A DNA stretch of 64,000 bases from Adiantum capillus-veneris (GCA_014529385.2 CM043971.1:94217840-94281839); one strand, 5' to 3'. Shown: positions 1-12,500, numbered from the stretch's first letter. Program-made: numbers and translations. Notes: generated by a model from the letters alone, not told the origin.

Positions 1-1020
1 CTGGTACTGTGGGGATCTTGTTGTAATAAAACCGCACCAATTGTTTTTTTCCCAACACTAGAGCTAACAAAGAATGTGTACTCCCAACAAGGAGGCATGA
101 GTGTTGGTAGCTCTGACAAAATGACTTTAATGTTACAAAAGTACTCTTCAAGCTCAGCAGACCATGCAAATTATACTTGTTGTGTCAACTTTTGCAAAGG
201 ATGAAGCAACTCCGAAGCTAAGTGAATAAAGCGTGACATATACTTCACCTTTTGAATGAATGAGATTACCTCTTTGAGATTCTTAGGTGATGGGAGCTCA
301 ATAAGAGCCTTTGCCTTTGAAGGATTCACCTCAATGCTTTTATAGGAAACCTTGTGACCAAGAAAGATCACTTCATCCTCACCTATGTGACACTTGTCGG
401 GGTTGAGTTGACCTCCCATGTCGTAGAGCTTCTTTAAACCTTCTTCTACCCTTTGTAGATGTAATGATTTTGAGATATATAAATGCAGAAATCATCAATG
501 AACACCCTGATTGACTTTCCAAAGAATGCTTGAAACACCATGTTCATGAAACGTTGGAAAGTTGCAGGAGCATTTGTCAGGCCAAATGGCATAACTCTAA
601 AAGCATAACAACCCCAAGGAGTGATGAAGGTTGTTTTTAACTGATCTTCCAATGCGATACCTATTTGAAAGTAACCTGAGTAGCCATCACACACAGTGTA
701 CTCCTCATGACCAGCTACCTCATTTAGTATCTCATCTTGAAATGGGAGGGGAAAGTGATCTCTTTTTGTTGCCTCATTGAGTGGACGGTAATCCACACAC
801 ACCCTCCACTTGCCGTTTTTCTTAGGAGTGACAACAACGGGAGAGACCCACTCTGAATTCTCCACTGGATAAATGAAACCTACTGCTAGAAGCTTTCTAA
901 CCTCCTTGAGCAAAGCCTTCTCCTTGATGACTCCTAGCCTTCGTAGCTTCTGAGCCTTAGGTGTGGCTTCTGGCTTCAACTCAATTTTGTGTTGAACAAC
1001 ATCTACTCCACGCACATCGG
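1..1020 (-). pseudogene. Ty3/gypsy pol fragment: RT and start of RNase H
   Basis: Reverse transcriptase of a Ty3/gypsy element. Read on the minus strand, 1015-446 holds the fingers and palm (TPKKNGKWRVCVDYRPLN, then FGLTNAPATFQR) and the catalytic box VFIDDF, an FIDD variant usual in gypsy elements. The frame changes near 475, just after the catalytic box. Positions 419-171 continue with the thumb/connection part (GGQLNPDKCHIGE, then LGHKVS), and about 110-1 begins an RNase H domain (KKTIGAVLLQQDP) cut by the window edge. The sequence is very close to the RT at 23.5-24.5 kb, so both belong to one Tat-like lineage. The upstream end stops abruptly at about 1020 against an oppositely oriented gag. 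Broken by a frameshift and truncated, hence a pseudogene. Confidence 0.9.
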
Positions 1021-1025
1021 TGTAG

Positions 1026-4000
1026 CATGTTGAGGGTGCCTCTAATCATACGGACACCCATTACCCATCCATGATAAGCTCTAGACCCTCAGCGGGGACA
1101 CAAGGTAGCACCACCCAAGACCCTAAAATAGCCGCTAGTGATTCCTCCTCCGACTCAGAAATCATGGAAGCATACCCTACCCAAAACACTGAGAGAGAAG
1201 GCCATGCACCTCCCGAAGCTCCACAGCCTAGTACTAGTATGTTTAGCCGTTTCATGGAAACATTAGGTAGAGCTACTCACTCGGAACCTGATGCAAATGA
1301 AGCACACGAAGGGGGTGGGGAAGTGGACTCTCCTTTCACATCGCACGTGGACCCCACACCCCCAAAGAGTGTCCATGTGGATATCATGCCAACTTCTTAC
1401 CAAGAAGGCCCTGTTGAGCTGCCTCCTTCAGAAGTTCCCTCTAGAGTACCGTTGGTGACAAGTAAAACCACGGGGAGCAACATTGCTTCTACCTCACAAG
1501 AAACCGTTAACACGTCGACTCTAGAAGGATTGTTCATTAATGATCATTGGACATACGACCTCCACACTGAGGTGTTGATGGATCTACACTCTGGCCACGC
1601 CTACCATGTAGGATGGATAGAGATTGTACAATCCACCTCTAGTGCCATGAGCATCGAAGATCAACAGAAAATGATCTGTAATGTTATCCATGGCATTATT
1701 CAATCAGAAAGGCAAAACCGAGGGGTAATGCCATGTTATCCATGGCATTATTCAATCAGAAAGGAAAAACCGAGGGGTAAATATACTCTCAACTGGCCCC
1801 ATGAGATTTCTGGATACGAGCAAGGCTCAACAACCTACTCTATCACAAATGGAGACTCCTCTAATGAGCCCCATGGACCCATCTTACGTCATTTCACCTG
1901 GGGTCTCTATGCAATCTGAGCCTCCGAGCGAAAACTTTAGCTTCCCTAACTTGGCTCAACCCTCTATCAAGGAAAACACAGTGCTCACTCCAGGGATAAG
2001 CCTGACAGAGAATGTACCAATGACATCTACGGTTAGCGCAGTGCCACTACCTAGTGTCGTAGTACCTAATATGGGGCCTCGACCATATGTGCCTCTAGCC
2101 CCTTATGCACACATGGCCCCCACACCTCCAATTGTACCACTTGTTTACGCTCCTCGAGTGCCGCTCCCTAGCCCTTATCTGAGTGGACCTATGCCCGGTT
2201 ATGTTCCATATCCTGCATCATCCACACATATGCCAAGACCGGCACCCGTCCCTCTCCCACATATGATTCCAAGAGTACCTCCACCGGCCCTGCCTCCTCA
2301 CATAGGTGACTTGGCAGCGTTTGCTCAAACCATAGGTCAATCTATCGCGGAAAATATGCGTCACGCATCTGATAGAGAGCCTAGAAGTAAGGCAGTACAA
2401 ATTGCCAAACTCACGCAAAAATTCAATGGGGACGAAGATGCTAGGAAACACATTGAAGTGTTTGAACAAGTATGTGATTCCTTAGGGGAACGCAACGAAC
2501 TACATAAGTGCAATGCCTTAAGCTTGACATTAAGTGGGAAGGCTGGAGATTGGTATAGGACCCTAAGGGTGGACGAGAAAACAATCTACCCTACCCTTCG
2601 AAGGTTGTTTCTAAAGTAGTACATACGAGAAGGTGTGCTTTGCGGTGTAGCATCTCAGCTACAGAAGGCCGAACGTAAGGAAGGAGAGTCAGTAAGGGAC
2701 TTCATTAGTCGTCTAAAGCACTTAAACTCTCGTTGCCCTGTAAATGAGCGCTTCAACAATAATCAACTGCTTGATCGATTCATCCGAGGGTTGAGGAATG
2801 AAGGAATCTATAATGGACTAGTGATTAGAGGTATCACAACCTGGGAAGATGTCACTGCCAATGCAATCCAATTCGAGGACAACTTGATGATAGAAGGCAT
2901 GAGGGTGTCTACTGACACAAGATCCACTAGCTCACAAGCCATTGGGTATGAACCCATGACTGCAAAGCCCATTGCCAATGAGCCAAAGGTATTTGAGACA
3001 TTCTTGACAGACCTCACCAAGGCAATCCAAGAGTCTCTTAAGGATAATCGACCCCCTCAAAATAGTCACATGTATCCAAGAAGGGAGCAACAATGGTGTT
3101 CCATTTTCTTAGGTCCACATAGCACTAGTGAGTGCCCTACGTTTAGAGTAAAATTTAATGGAACTTGCAACGCATGTGGTAGGTATGGTCACCAAGCTAA
3201 GGATTTTTTAATGATCAAACGTATGATGGCAAATAGACCACCTGTAGCCTGGACGGATGCACCTCGAGCTCCTGTATTGATGCCTGCTCCACCTGTTGAG
3301 CAACTACCGCAACACATGGTCCCTAGATCTCAAAATGTTGTACAAGCTACACCGCTACCACCTCCTGTGCTAGGACCGCAGCCCCCGCATCCAAGAGTCG
3401 CCCCTATGAACCAAGTGGGTTGCGAGCCATCAAATGCTTATCCAGATGGCTGTGAGGAGGAAATAGACACTAGTATTGCCTACGGACTTGATACATTGGA
3501 AGAATGTCCTATATACTACATGGAAGATTGTTGGGGGAAAGTCAAGCCGGTTTATCAAGCTGCTGCTCTTGCATCCAGAGGTCAAAATATCAACACCCAG
3601 GCTAGGAGGCCACCTCTTCAATGCTACGAGTGTGGTGGACCACATCAGGCAGTGGAGTGCCCTATTAGGCTGCAAAAGAATGTTGCACAGATGCAAATGA
3701 ATCAAGGGAGCACTTCTGCAATGCCAATACTCACATGTAATCGTTGTGGCATAGATCACTTGATTGCCCAATGCCCCTATAACCCAAATGCGCCTAAAAT
3801 CACACCCCTAAATTTGGTCGAAATTGCTAGTGTGACATCGCCAATACCACCCGTCGCACCCGCTTATGCGATTACAAGGTCCATGCTTCAAGGGCCAGGC
3901 CATATCCTCGAAGAGAGAGATACCGCGTCAGTTATCCAAGCAAAGAAAAAGAAGACACGAAGGAAGAAGTCGCAGAATACGGAAAATTCAAAGCCAAGTT

Positions 4001-5921
4001 CCAAAACAAACATAGGAACAGGAGATGACCCCGTGTATATGAATGACCTCGAGGATGATTCAGATTCAATCGAGACAATGGAGACTAGAACCAATACCAC
4101 AAAGAGAAAGACCGACAAAGAAAACCGTAACATGGAACCAAATGAAAACCGAATAAGAGAAAACCATAAAGAGCCTCTGAAAACACCACAAGTGTTTCCA
4201 AATCCAATCCAAGACCCCCAAGATAAACCGCAGGGGCAAAAAGGGAAGAATCGTAAAAAGAAGATTGGGACGTACCCAAACCCAGTAGATGAGATTGAGC
4301 AGGTGAAACTTCTAAGAGGTTTAGTGGAGAAGACTCAAAGGAAACTAGATCAGAACCCATGCATGTCAAAATTCATGACATAGTGTTTCCCACGCAAGTT
4401 CATCCACCCCACAGGAACCATAGACCGTTAGCCATATCTAGTATCATCCAAGAAGGGAGTGAGGACGGGACATCAGAAAGTGAGCATACACCCTTCTTGT
4501 TGGAAAGGATGTTTAACGAAGGAATACCTGATCCCATTGAGGAATATGAGATTCCATCCTCACCAGTTCCTAGTCAAGTACCTACACCCTGCAAAACGCC
4601 AATGAATGTTGCCAAACTAGTGGACTTCATGTCTTCTGAGGTCCGAACCACGATCATAGCAAAGCTGTATGGAGATCCTGAGTTATTCCTTGCACTTCGA
4701 GCATTTCTTAACGGAGAGCTACGAACGGGATTACCACAGTTTGCGCAACCAAATAGGCCTGACTCGATTATGATTGATGAGGAAAATCATGTGCAATCAC
4801 TTGACTTAGATGGACACGAGTCTGTGATCGAGGTACCCATTAACGAATTAGGGTAGTATTTTGAAGGCGACGAGTCTAATGCGACCCTACCCATCACTAC
4901 CAAGGGATTAACTATAAAGGGAATTCTTGATGGTGGTGCGGGAGTTAGCATCGTTACAAAAGATTGTTGGGAATCCATGGGAAAACCCCACCTCAGTGTT
5001 ACTAACATTGTGGTAAAGATGGCAAACGGTACCATAGCCAAACCTATGGGGATGCTCAAGGATCTTAAGATCAAAGTTCTAGGACACAAGGTACGACATA
5101 CGTTCATTGTAATGGATTTCTCTAAACACCTTATGTCATATGAAATGATTTTAGGACGACCATTCATGAGGGAAGCAATAGAAGACTTTGACCAACACGA
5201 CTTGGACACTGACTCCCAGAGTGAAACGGATTCTGAATCTCATGAATTAGAGAGTGGAGCAAGTTCAGAGTCAAAACATTCGGAAGGACCGAGCACATCA
5301 ATCGATGATAGCTCCTCCGAGAGTGAAGAGGACACCAACGAGGACTCCTTTAGTGAGCCAGATCTAAATGCAAATCAAAAGCAGGTCTCAAATAAGAAAA
5401 AGAAAAACCTTAAGAGGCGTCGATATCGAGCCAATGTACGTGCTAGGATAAACAAGAAGAGATCCTCAGCAGAATGGCTCAGTTATATAGGAGCATGTGA
5501 TGCTCATCGAAAATTGGTAGACAATTGGGGTGAATATCTCCAAAATGTTATGTGGTGTAGACCACGACCCCATGACATAGCCCAATTAGAGATCATAGAC
5601 AAGCCAAAGTTGAGCCGCACTGCAAGGAGGCGTCAAAACCAAGAGTTAGCTCGACAACACAAGAAAGCAGAAATGGAAGCACAAACCAACGCACAACCAG
5701 AATCCACAGACTTGCATCCTGCACCAGAACATTTCAAATCTTACATCACAGGGGAAGCAAAGGTTGTGTACACAAAAGCCCAAAGAATACCTATCGATGG
5801 GAATAATGGAATCTATGATGGTCCGGCAATAGTTAAAGAAATAGAATTAGCTGACCCCGGTGAAGAATCAAAAACTGTTTTTATTGCCCAAGACCTCACA
5901 GAAGTTGAAGAGGCGGTCCTC
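1026..5921 (+). pseudogene. TRG1 plus copy, 5' part: giant Gag and DGGA protease, degraded
   Basis: Gag-protease polyprotein of the TRG1 family, homologous over most of its length to the minus copy at 13009-8036. It starts inside Gag, about 20 codons after where the minus copy begins, and abuts the gypsy RT fragment. Lesions compared with the minus copy: a 52-bp tandem duplication (1681-1784) that shifts the frame; GAG to TAG near 2617; a one-base loss near 4350; CAG to TAG near 4854; and Cys to Phe in the first two zinc knuckles. It keeps a basic segment of about 69 residues (about 3817-4025) that the minus copy lacks. The retropepsin-like domain carries ILDGGAGVSIV near 4930 and ends in ILGRPFMREA near 5170. 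After that it diverges completely from the minus copy: a Ser/Asp/Glu-rich stretch, then a Lys/Arg-rich stretch. At 5921 it runs into an LTR stub of the nested minus copy. It probably continues at 14546. Confidence 0.85.
1681..1784. repeat. 52-bp tandem duplication in TRG1 gag
   Basis: Two adjacent units (1681-1732 and 1733-1784) begin with ATGTTATCCATGGCATTATT and differ at a few bases. The minus copy has a single unit. A 52-bp gain is not a multiple of three, which explains why the Gag reading frame changes here. Confidence 0.9.
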
Positions 5922-5974
5922 ATAATACGCGTCCATCGTAGGTGATGGGTGTTCGTGTGCCGTGAGGGTTAACA
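5921..5974 (-). mobile_element. 53-bp stub of the TRG1 minus-copy 3' LTR
   Basis: The stretch ending GTGAGGGTTAACA matches the end of the complete LTR at 14492-14545, apart from a T/C difference. On the minus strand it is the first 53-54 nt of an LTR (TGTTAACCCTCACGGC...). The other 520 or so bases are missing, and the plus-strand gag sequence begins directly next to it. This marks the left edge of the nested minus element. Confidence 0.85.
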
Positions 5975-5990
5975 TGCCCCCCTTCCTGAT
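5975..5990 (-). other. Polypurine tract of the TRG1 minus copy
   Basis: On the minus strand, CATCAGGAAGGGGGGCA lies directly before the LTR start TGTTAACC. The same purine run precedes the plus LTR at 18012. It is the expected plus-strand primer site for reverse transcription. Confidence 0.8.
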
Positions 5991-7330
5991 GTAGATTCCG
6001 TCCTCGGAAGCTATTGAGTTGAAGCTGGTTCGTCGAGGTGGAAGAGCATTTGAGATGAATGTCCTTAGCCTTCTTCAGTCACTGCAAAATCAAACAACAT
6101 TGGCACAGTAATTGCATTCTCATATACAATTAAAAATCACATGCAATTTTAGACAGACAAATTGATTGGTCAAAGAATTTCAAACAATTTGTTAGCAATG
6201 AACATTAAATTGCAATGTAATCAAATGCATAAACAGATGTAAAGGCAAAAAATTAAACAAGTCTGGGGTCGCTAATTTGACGATCGAAAAGCACTAGAGA
6301 TCGAATATTAATACCATGGGTAAGCTTCTTAATTTTCTGTGGTCAATTAAGTTGTTTAATCGCGAGAGCCAAGTATTCATGTTCGAGGGCTGACTAGAGG
6401 CTATACCTAGAAGACTTTGTAGTTAAGCTACCATAAAAGGAATTTCTCATGAAATCATCGCCTGACTGATTACTTTTTCTTTGACCCCCCAAGGTCTTTT
6501 CACAGTGATTCAATTATGATGTGCGTGCTTATTTTGTATGCCTTGGGTTTTTTGCTTTTCAAGGAAAAGCGCCCACACTGGGAACCTCTAGGGCTCTAGT
6601 ACCATAGGCGATACATGTGAGTGAAGTACCAAATCAAGCTGAGATTTCTCTTCCAGCTTAAAATTTTACATTGTGGCACTTTGATTTTTTGCTTGTTCAT
6701 TTTCAACATTTAAATTTTGTAACTTTGGGAGGTCATATAACACTGTTACATTCCCCAGGCTCATCACATTAGTAAACTCCCTTTATAATACTTAAGCTAA
6801 AGGTCGATAGGGTTAAGCCCACTAGAAAGCCCTAGTACATTTCATACAATGCTGCCTAAATCGGATTAAGAACCTAAGTAACCATTGATTATTAGGAAGG
6901 CATTCCCCATGGTATTAAGAGAAGATTTCTAACACCTAACTTGGTCAAACTAGCTTAGTCGGACTGCTTGATTTTTACACCTTAAACAAGTGATTATGAC
7001 AAAAGATTGCATTGAATTAAATGTTGGATACTAAGCCAATGCGCTGAATATTATGCTACCAATCCCAATCAAAGCAGACAAACATGGATGCAAAAAAGAT
7101 AAGGGCAATGCTAATGGACAAGAAACACCTGTTTGTGTTGATGGTCGCGCTTGATTTGAAGGTTCCATGAAGATCCAAATCCTATCAATAGCAACACGCT
7201 CCTGTACACACTAGGAAACAAAAGGAATACCTCCAGGAGGCACATCAGTGGGAAAAATTAAAACTCCTAAAAAACAAACTCAAAACACAATCTAGACCCC
7301 TAACCTACCTATCTGTCACCCCTTTTAGAA
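5991..7330 (-). other. TRG1 non-coding 3' region (minus copy)
   Basis: About 1.34 kb between the 140-aa ORF and the PPT. No long reading frame is seen, yet it is highly similar to 16678-17997 in the plus copy, including blocks around the TTAGTCGGACTGCTTGATTT region and the segment next to the PPT. A possible 3' splice acceptor (TTTGATTTTGCAG on the minus strand) lies at about 6083. Its role is unknown; it could be an untranslated region, an intron or a cis packaging signal. Confidence 0.6.
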
Positions 7331-7753
7331 TCAAGGAAAGAGGATATTATATAAACCGGGTGGCCACCCTAAGGCTAGGCCTCTATCCTCATCATCTAGA
7401 TAAATAAAATCGTTGTCCGTGAGGCCATAGTCTTCCTCGGTCTCTATTAGTTCCTCTTCATCATCCTCTTGTGCAAGCATGCTAATCAAGAACCTCGTGA
7501 TGCGTGGATACTCATCTTGTGCAAAAGAATAAGCATGTGCCATTGGAGACACATTCGCCACTGGGTAGGGATCACAAGTTAGCCATAGACGTATCAGCCA
7601 TTCTAACTCCTCAAAATTTCTCTCACATGCAAGGCTCTCTATCAAATCCCATTCGCAAGAAAGTATAGGGTAGCATACGTAGAACACTTGTTGAAAAGAC
7701 AAGGGGTACCTTTCATCAAAAATAGAAGTGCATGCCTCTGGTGAAGTAGCCAT
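7331..7753 (-). CDS. TRG1 second ORF, 140-aa acidic protein (minus copy)
   Basis: Intact 140-codon frame from an ATG (MATSPEACTS...) to a TGA-type stop, downstream of gag-pro in a retrotransposon position where an accessory or env-like gene could sit. It has no signal peptide and no membrane segment. The N-terminal half looks helical, with aromatic and Cys residues (FQQVFYVCYPILSC, EELEWLIRLWL); the C-terminal half is strongly acidic (AQEDDEEELIETEED, then YLDDEDRG). The plus copy at 16255-16677 differs at about four residues and is also uninterrupted, although gag-pro in both copies carries stops. I do not recognise the family and propose no activity. A further in-frame extension upstream lacks an ATG, so the ATG at 7753 is taken as the start. 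Confidence 0.7.
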   Translation of the reverse strand: MATSPEACTSIFDERYPLSFQQVFYVCYPILSCEWDLIESLACERNFEELEWLIRLWLTCDPYPVANVSPMAHAYSFAQDEYPRITRFLISMLAQEDDEEELIETEEDYGLTDNDFIYLDDEDRGLALGWPPGLYNILFP

Positions 7754-7841
7754 TTCTGACAAGACAGATAGATTTGGTTAGGCCTTTAAAACATAAGAGT
7801 TGTTTTTGTGTGTTGCTTGACTTGACACGGTGAATTTGGAC

Positions 7842-8048
7842 TTATATGTAAGATCTGATAGGGTGCTCTCTCATTGCTAGGCGCTCTTGCTCTTTACTAT
7901 TTTTGTTTTTTTGTGAGTATAAGGCTATATATATACATTCCCTAAGATCGGAGATTAAGAGGTCAGGGAAAAAGGTTGAGAGGGACACAAGTGAATGATG
8001 GATGTCCACAAACACTCCCCCCTTCCTTGGGTAGATCATACCGTTTGA
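7842..8048 (-). other. 65-codon frame overlapping the gag-pro stop (ATGA), with internal PPT and TATA
   Basis: The ATG of this small frame (MIYPRKGGVF...) overlaps the TGA stop of the gag-pro frame as ATGA, and the plus copy has the same arrangement near 15968. The DNA also contains a purine run AAGGAAGGGGGGAGTG like the true PPT and a TATATATATAG box. It may be a translated micro-ORF, or only the leader of the 140-aa ORF. The similarity between copies is at the DNA level, so it does not prove coding. Confidence 0.35.
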
Positions 8049-9487
8049 AATGAGCTTGTCACCCTTTGAAACCAATTGTTCCAGTTGGTAATAGGTGAGG
8101 ATTTTTGCCAGTAGTTTTCTATTACCCTAGGTGCCTCGTCAAGTTGTAAGGGTGGTAAGGTACTCTCCCAGGATCGAGCTTGAAGTGGTTCATCAGGTGA
8201 TTCTTGAACACTGGGAGGTGTGGATTCTTTTGTAGCTTCATGGAGATCCACTACTATAGATGGAGGCTGTGTAGAAGCTTTTACCTCTATGGATGTATTA
8301 CATGATGAGCTAGAATCTTCATGGGACTCCCCCCTTCCTGAGCTAGGTGGAACAAATCGTTCTTTCTTTGGTACCCAAACTAGCTCGGGAGCGGGTGTGT
8401 AGCATTCGGTGATTTTTTTCTTTCCACGATCATTGATTCGTTTTGGAGCTACGGGATTGGGCTCACTTGGGTCAGGTGATAGGTAAGAGCACAATCTACG
8501 TTTGGGCACCCATATTTGATCATTTCCTTCATAGTATCCTTGGGCTTCCAATAGTCGTTTAGGGATCCATCGCAACATTTTCTTACTTTTCTTGGAGCGA
8601 GTGGTACGGTTCTTACTAGGTTTCCGTTTTTTTGCATCAACCATGCTCACTACAGAGGTTTTAGGGACCCACTTGTATGTTTTCTCTGTTACATTAGGAT
8701 GAGTCTTGTCGGAAGCGATATGCATTGCTTGTAGCATATTTAAGGGTATAGGCATTTCATCCCCCTCAGGTGTTACCCAGGTCGTCCCCCTATTTCCCCA
8801 AGTGTCTATGGTTGATGCTAGGTGGACCCAATCCACATTGTCTGATTCCGTCATACCCGGTAACACATCCATATAAGGAGAATCTTGGCCAATGTCTGTA
8901 TCCTTCGTACAAGTGTAACAATATTGTAGTGGGGCCGAGTGAACTGTGGTGTCAGAGCGGTGATCAATAATGGTTTTACTCCCTAAGGGGTGTACCTTAC
9001 CAGTCACCAAATCCACTCTAAGGACAGAGTCTTGGAATTTCAAATAGACATGATTTTTAGACCAATCGTGAACCATTTGTGCTTCCCTCATGAATGGTCG
9101 TCCTAGAATCATTTCATATGACATAAGGTGTTTAGAGAAATCCATTACAATGAACGTATGTCGCACCTTGTATCCTAGAACTTTGATCTTAAGATCCTTG
9201 AGCATCCCCATAGGTTTGGCTATGGTACCATTTGCCATCTTTACCACAATGTTAGTAACACTGAGGCGGGGTTTTCCCATGGATTCCCAACAATCTTTTG
9301 TAACGATGCTAACTCCCGCACCACCATCAAGAATTCCCTTTATAGTTAATCCCTTGGTAGTGATGGGTAGGGTCGCATTAGACTCGTCGCCTTCAAAATA
9401 CTGGCCTAATTCGTTAATGGGTACCTCGATCACAGACTCGTGTCCATCTAAGTCAAGTGATTGCACATGATTTTCCTCATCAATCAT
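8036..9487 (-). CDS. TRG1 protease and W[VI]PK domain (minus copy)
   Basis: A 483-codon frame in register with the upstream gag frame, separated from it only by one TAG (9518-9520) and ten codons. An aspartic-protease-like domain lies at residues 50-135: GILDGGAGVSIV replaces the usual D[TS]GA, with ILGRPFMREA near the end of the fold. A linker follows, then a basic C-terminal part with four motifs: KWVPK, RWIPK, IWVPK and VWVPK (about 8675, 8560, 8500 and 8370). The protein ends WFQRVTSSFQTV. No RT, RNase H or integrase follows. The family presumably processes its own Gag, but the substrate is inferred. If the TAG is suppressed or recent, gag and pro are one 1657-aa protein. The region between the protease and the motif part is unrelated to the plus copy. 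Confidence 0.8.
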   Translation of the reverse strand: MIDEENHVQSLDLDGHESVIEVPINELGQYFEGDESNATLPITTKGLTIKGILDGGAGVSIVTKDCWESMGKPRLSVTNIVVKMANGTIAKPMGMLKDLKIKVLGYKVRHTFIVMDFSKHLMSYEMILGRPFMREAQMVHDWSKNHVYLKFQDSVLRVDLVTGKVHPLGSKTIIDHRSDTTVHSAPLQYCYTCTKDTDIGQDSPYMDVLPGMTESDNVDWVHLASTIDTWGNRGTTWVTPEGDEMPIPLNMLQAMHIASDKTHPNVTEKTYKWVPKTSVVSMVDAKKRKPSKNRTTRSKKSKKMLRWIPKRLLEAQGYYEGNDQIWVPKRRLCSYLSPDPSEPNPVAPKRINDRGKKKITECYTPAPELVWVPKKERFVPPSSGRGESHEDSSSSCNTSIEVKASTQPPSIVVDLHEATKESTPPSVQESPDEPLQARSWESTLPPLQLDEAPRVIENYWQKSSPITNWNNWFQRVTSSFQTV

Positions 9488-9517
9488 AATCGAGTCAGGC
9501 CTATTTGGTTGCGCAAA

Positions 9518-12500
9518 CTACGGTAATCCCGTTCGTAGCTCTCCGTTAAGGAATGCTCGAAGTGCAAGGAATAACTCAGGATCTCCATACAGCTTTGCTA
9601 TGATCGTGGTTCGGACCTCAGAAGACATGAAGTCCACTAGTTTGGCAACATTCATTGGCGTTTTACAGGGTGTAGGTCCTTCACTAGGAACTGGTGAGGA
9701 TGGAATCTCATATTCCTCAATGGGATCAGGTATTCCTTCGTTAAACATCCTTTCCAACAAGAAGGGTGTATGCTCACTTTCTGATGTCCTGTCCTCACTC
9801 CCTTCTTGGATGATACTAGATATGGCTAACGGTCTATGGTTCATGTGGGGTGGATGAACTTGCGTGGGAAACACTGTGTCATGAATTTTGACCTGCATGG
9901 GTTCTGGTTCTAGTTTCCTTTGAGTCTCCTCCACTAAACCTCTTAGATGTTTCACCTGCTCAATCTCATCTACTGGGTTTGGGTACGTCCCAATCTTCTT
10001 TTTACGATTTTTCCCTTTTTGCCCCTGCGATTTATCTTGGGGGTCGTGGATTGGATTTGGAAACACTTGTGGTGTTTTCAGAGGCTCTTTATGGTTTTCT
10101 CTTATTCGGTTTTCATTTGGTTCGATGTTACGTTTTTCTTTGTCGGTCTTTCCCTTTGTGGTATTGGTTCTAGTCTCCATTGTCTCGATTGAATCTGAAT
10201 CATCCTCGAGGTCATTCATATACACGGGGTCATCCAAATTCAGGGGTGTGATTTTAGGCGCATTTGGGTTATAGGGGCATTGGGCAATCAAGTGATCTAT
10301 GCCACAACGATTACATGTGAGTATTGGCATTGCAGACGTGCTCCCTTGATTCATTTGCATCTGTGCAGCATTCTTTTGCAGCCTTATAGGGCACTCCGCT
10401 ACTCTATGTGGTCCACCACACTCGTAGCATTGAAGAGGTGGCCTCCTAGCCTGGGTGTTGATATTTTGACCTCTGGATGCGAGAGCAGCAGCTTGATAAA
10501 CCGGCTTGACTTGTCCCCAACAATCTTCCATGTAGTATATAGGACATTCTTCCAATGTATCAAGTCCGTAGGCAATACTAGTGTCTATTTCCTCCTCACA
10601 ACCATCTGCATAAGCATTAGATGGCTCGCAACCCACTTGGTTCATAGGGGCGACTCTTGGATGCGGGGGCTGCGGTCCTAGCACAGGAGGTGGTAACGGT
10701 GTAGCTTGTACAACATTTTGAGATCTAGGGACCATGTGTTGCGGTAGTTGCTCAACAGGTGGAGTAGGCATCAATACAGGAGCTCGAGGCGCATCCGTCC
10801 AGGCTACAGGTTGTCTATTTGCCATCATACGTTTGATCATTAAACAATCCTTAGCTTGGTGACCATACCTACCACATGCGTTGCAAGTTCCATTAAATTT
10901 TACTCTAAACGTAGGGCACTCACTAGTGCTATGTGGACCTAAGCAAATGGAACACCATTGTTGCTCCCTTCTTGGATACATGTGACTATTTTGAGGGGGT
11001 CGATTATCCTTAAGAGACTCTTGGATTGCCTTGGTGAGGTCTGTCAAGAATGTCTCAAATACCTTTGGCTCATTGGCAATGGGCTTTGCAGTCATGGGTT
11101 CATACTCAATGGCTTGTGAGCTAGTGGATCTCGTGTCGGTAGACACCCTCATGCCTGCTATCATCAAGTTGTCCTCTAATTGGATTGCATTGGCAGTGAC
11201 ATCTTCCCAGGTTGTGATACCTCTAATCACTAGTCCATTATAGATTCCTTCATTCCTCAACCCTCGAATGAATCGATCAAGCAGTTGGTTATTGTTGAAG
11301 TGCTCATTTACAGGGCAACGAGAGTTTAAGTGCTTTAGACGACTAATGAAGTCCCTTACTGACTCTCCTTCCTTACGTTCGGCCTTCTGTAGCTGAGATG
11401 CTACACCCCAAAGCACACCTTCTCGTATGTACTCCTTTAGAAACAACCTTCGAAGGGTAGGGTAGATTGTTTTCTCATCCACCCTTAGGGTCCTATACCA
11501 ATCTCCAGCCTTCCCACTTAATGTCAAGCTTAAGGCATTGCACTTATGTAGTTCGTTGCGTTCCCCTAAGGAATCACATACTTGTTCAAACACTTCAATG
11601 TGTTTCCTAGCATCTTCGTCCCCATTGAATTTTTGCGTGAGTTTGGCAATTTGTACTGCCTTACTTCTAGGCTCTCTATCAGATGCATGACGCATATTTT
11701 CCGCGATAGATCGACCTATGGTTTGAGCAAACGCTGCCAAGTCACCTATGTGAGGAGGTAGGGCCGGTGGAGGTACTCTTGGAATCATATGTGGGAGAGG
11801 AACGGGTACCGGTCTTGGCATATGTGTAGATGATGCAGGATATGGAACATAACCGGGCATAGGTCCACTCGGATAAGAGCTAGGGAGCGGCACTCGAGGA
11901 GCATAAGCAAGTGGTACAATTGGAGGTGTGGGGGCCATGTGTGCATAAGGGGCTAGAGGCACATATGGTCGAGGCCCCACATTAGGTACTACGACACTAG
12001 GTAGTGGCACTGCGCTAACCGTAGATATCATCGGTACATTCTCTGTCAGGCTTATCCCTGGAGTGAGCACTGTGTTTTCCTTAATAGAGGGTTGAGCCAA
12101 GTTAGGGAAGCTAAAGTTGTCGCTCGGAGGCTCAGATTGCATAGAGACCCCAGGTGAAATGACATAAGATGGGTCCATGGGGCTCATTAGAGGAGTCTCC
12201 ATTTGAGATAGAGTAGGCTGTTGAGCCTTGCTCGTATCCAGAAATCTCATGGGGCCAGTTGAGAGTATATTTACCCCTCGGTTTTGCCTTTCTGATTGAA
12301 TAATGCCATGGATAACACTACAGATCATTTTCTGTTGATCTTCGATGCTCGTGGCACTAGAGGTGGATTGTACAATCTCTATCCATCCTACATGGTAGGC
12401 GTGGCCAGAGTGTAGATCCATCAACACCTCAGTGTGGAGGCCGTATGTCCAATGATCATTAATGAACAATCCTTCTAGAGTCGACGTGTTAATGGTTTCT

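Noticed and set aside
9518-9520. Programmed read-through of the gag TAG
   Set aside because: The other copy has CAG here and the stop context is not a known read-through signal.
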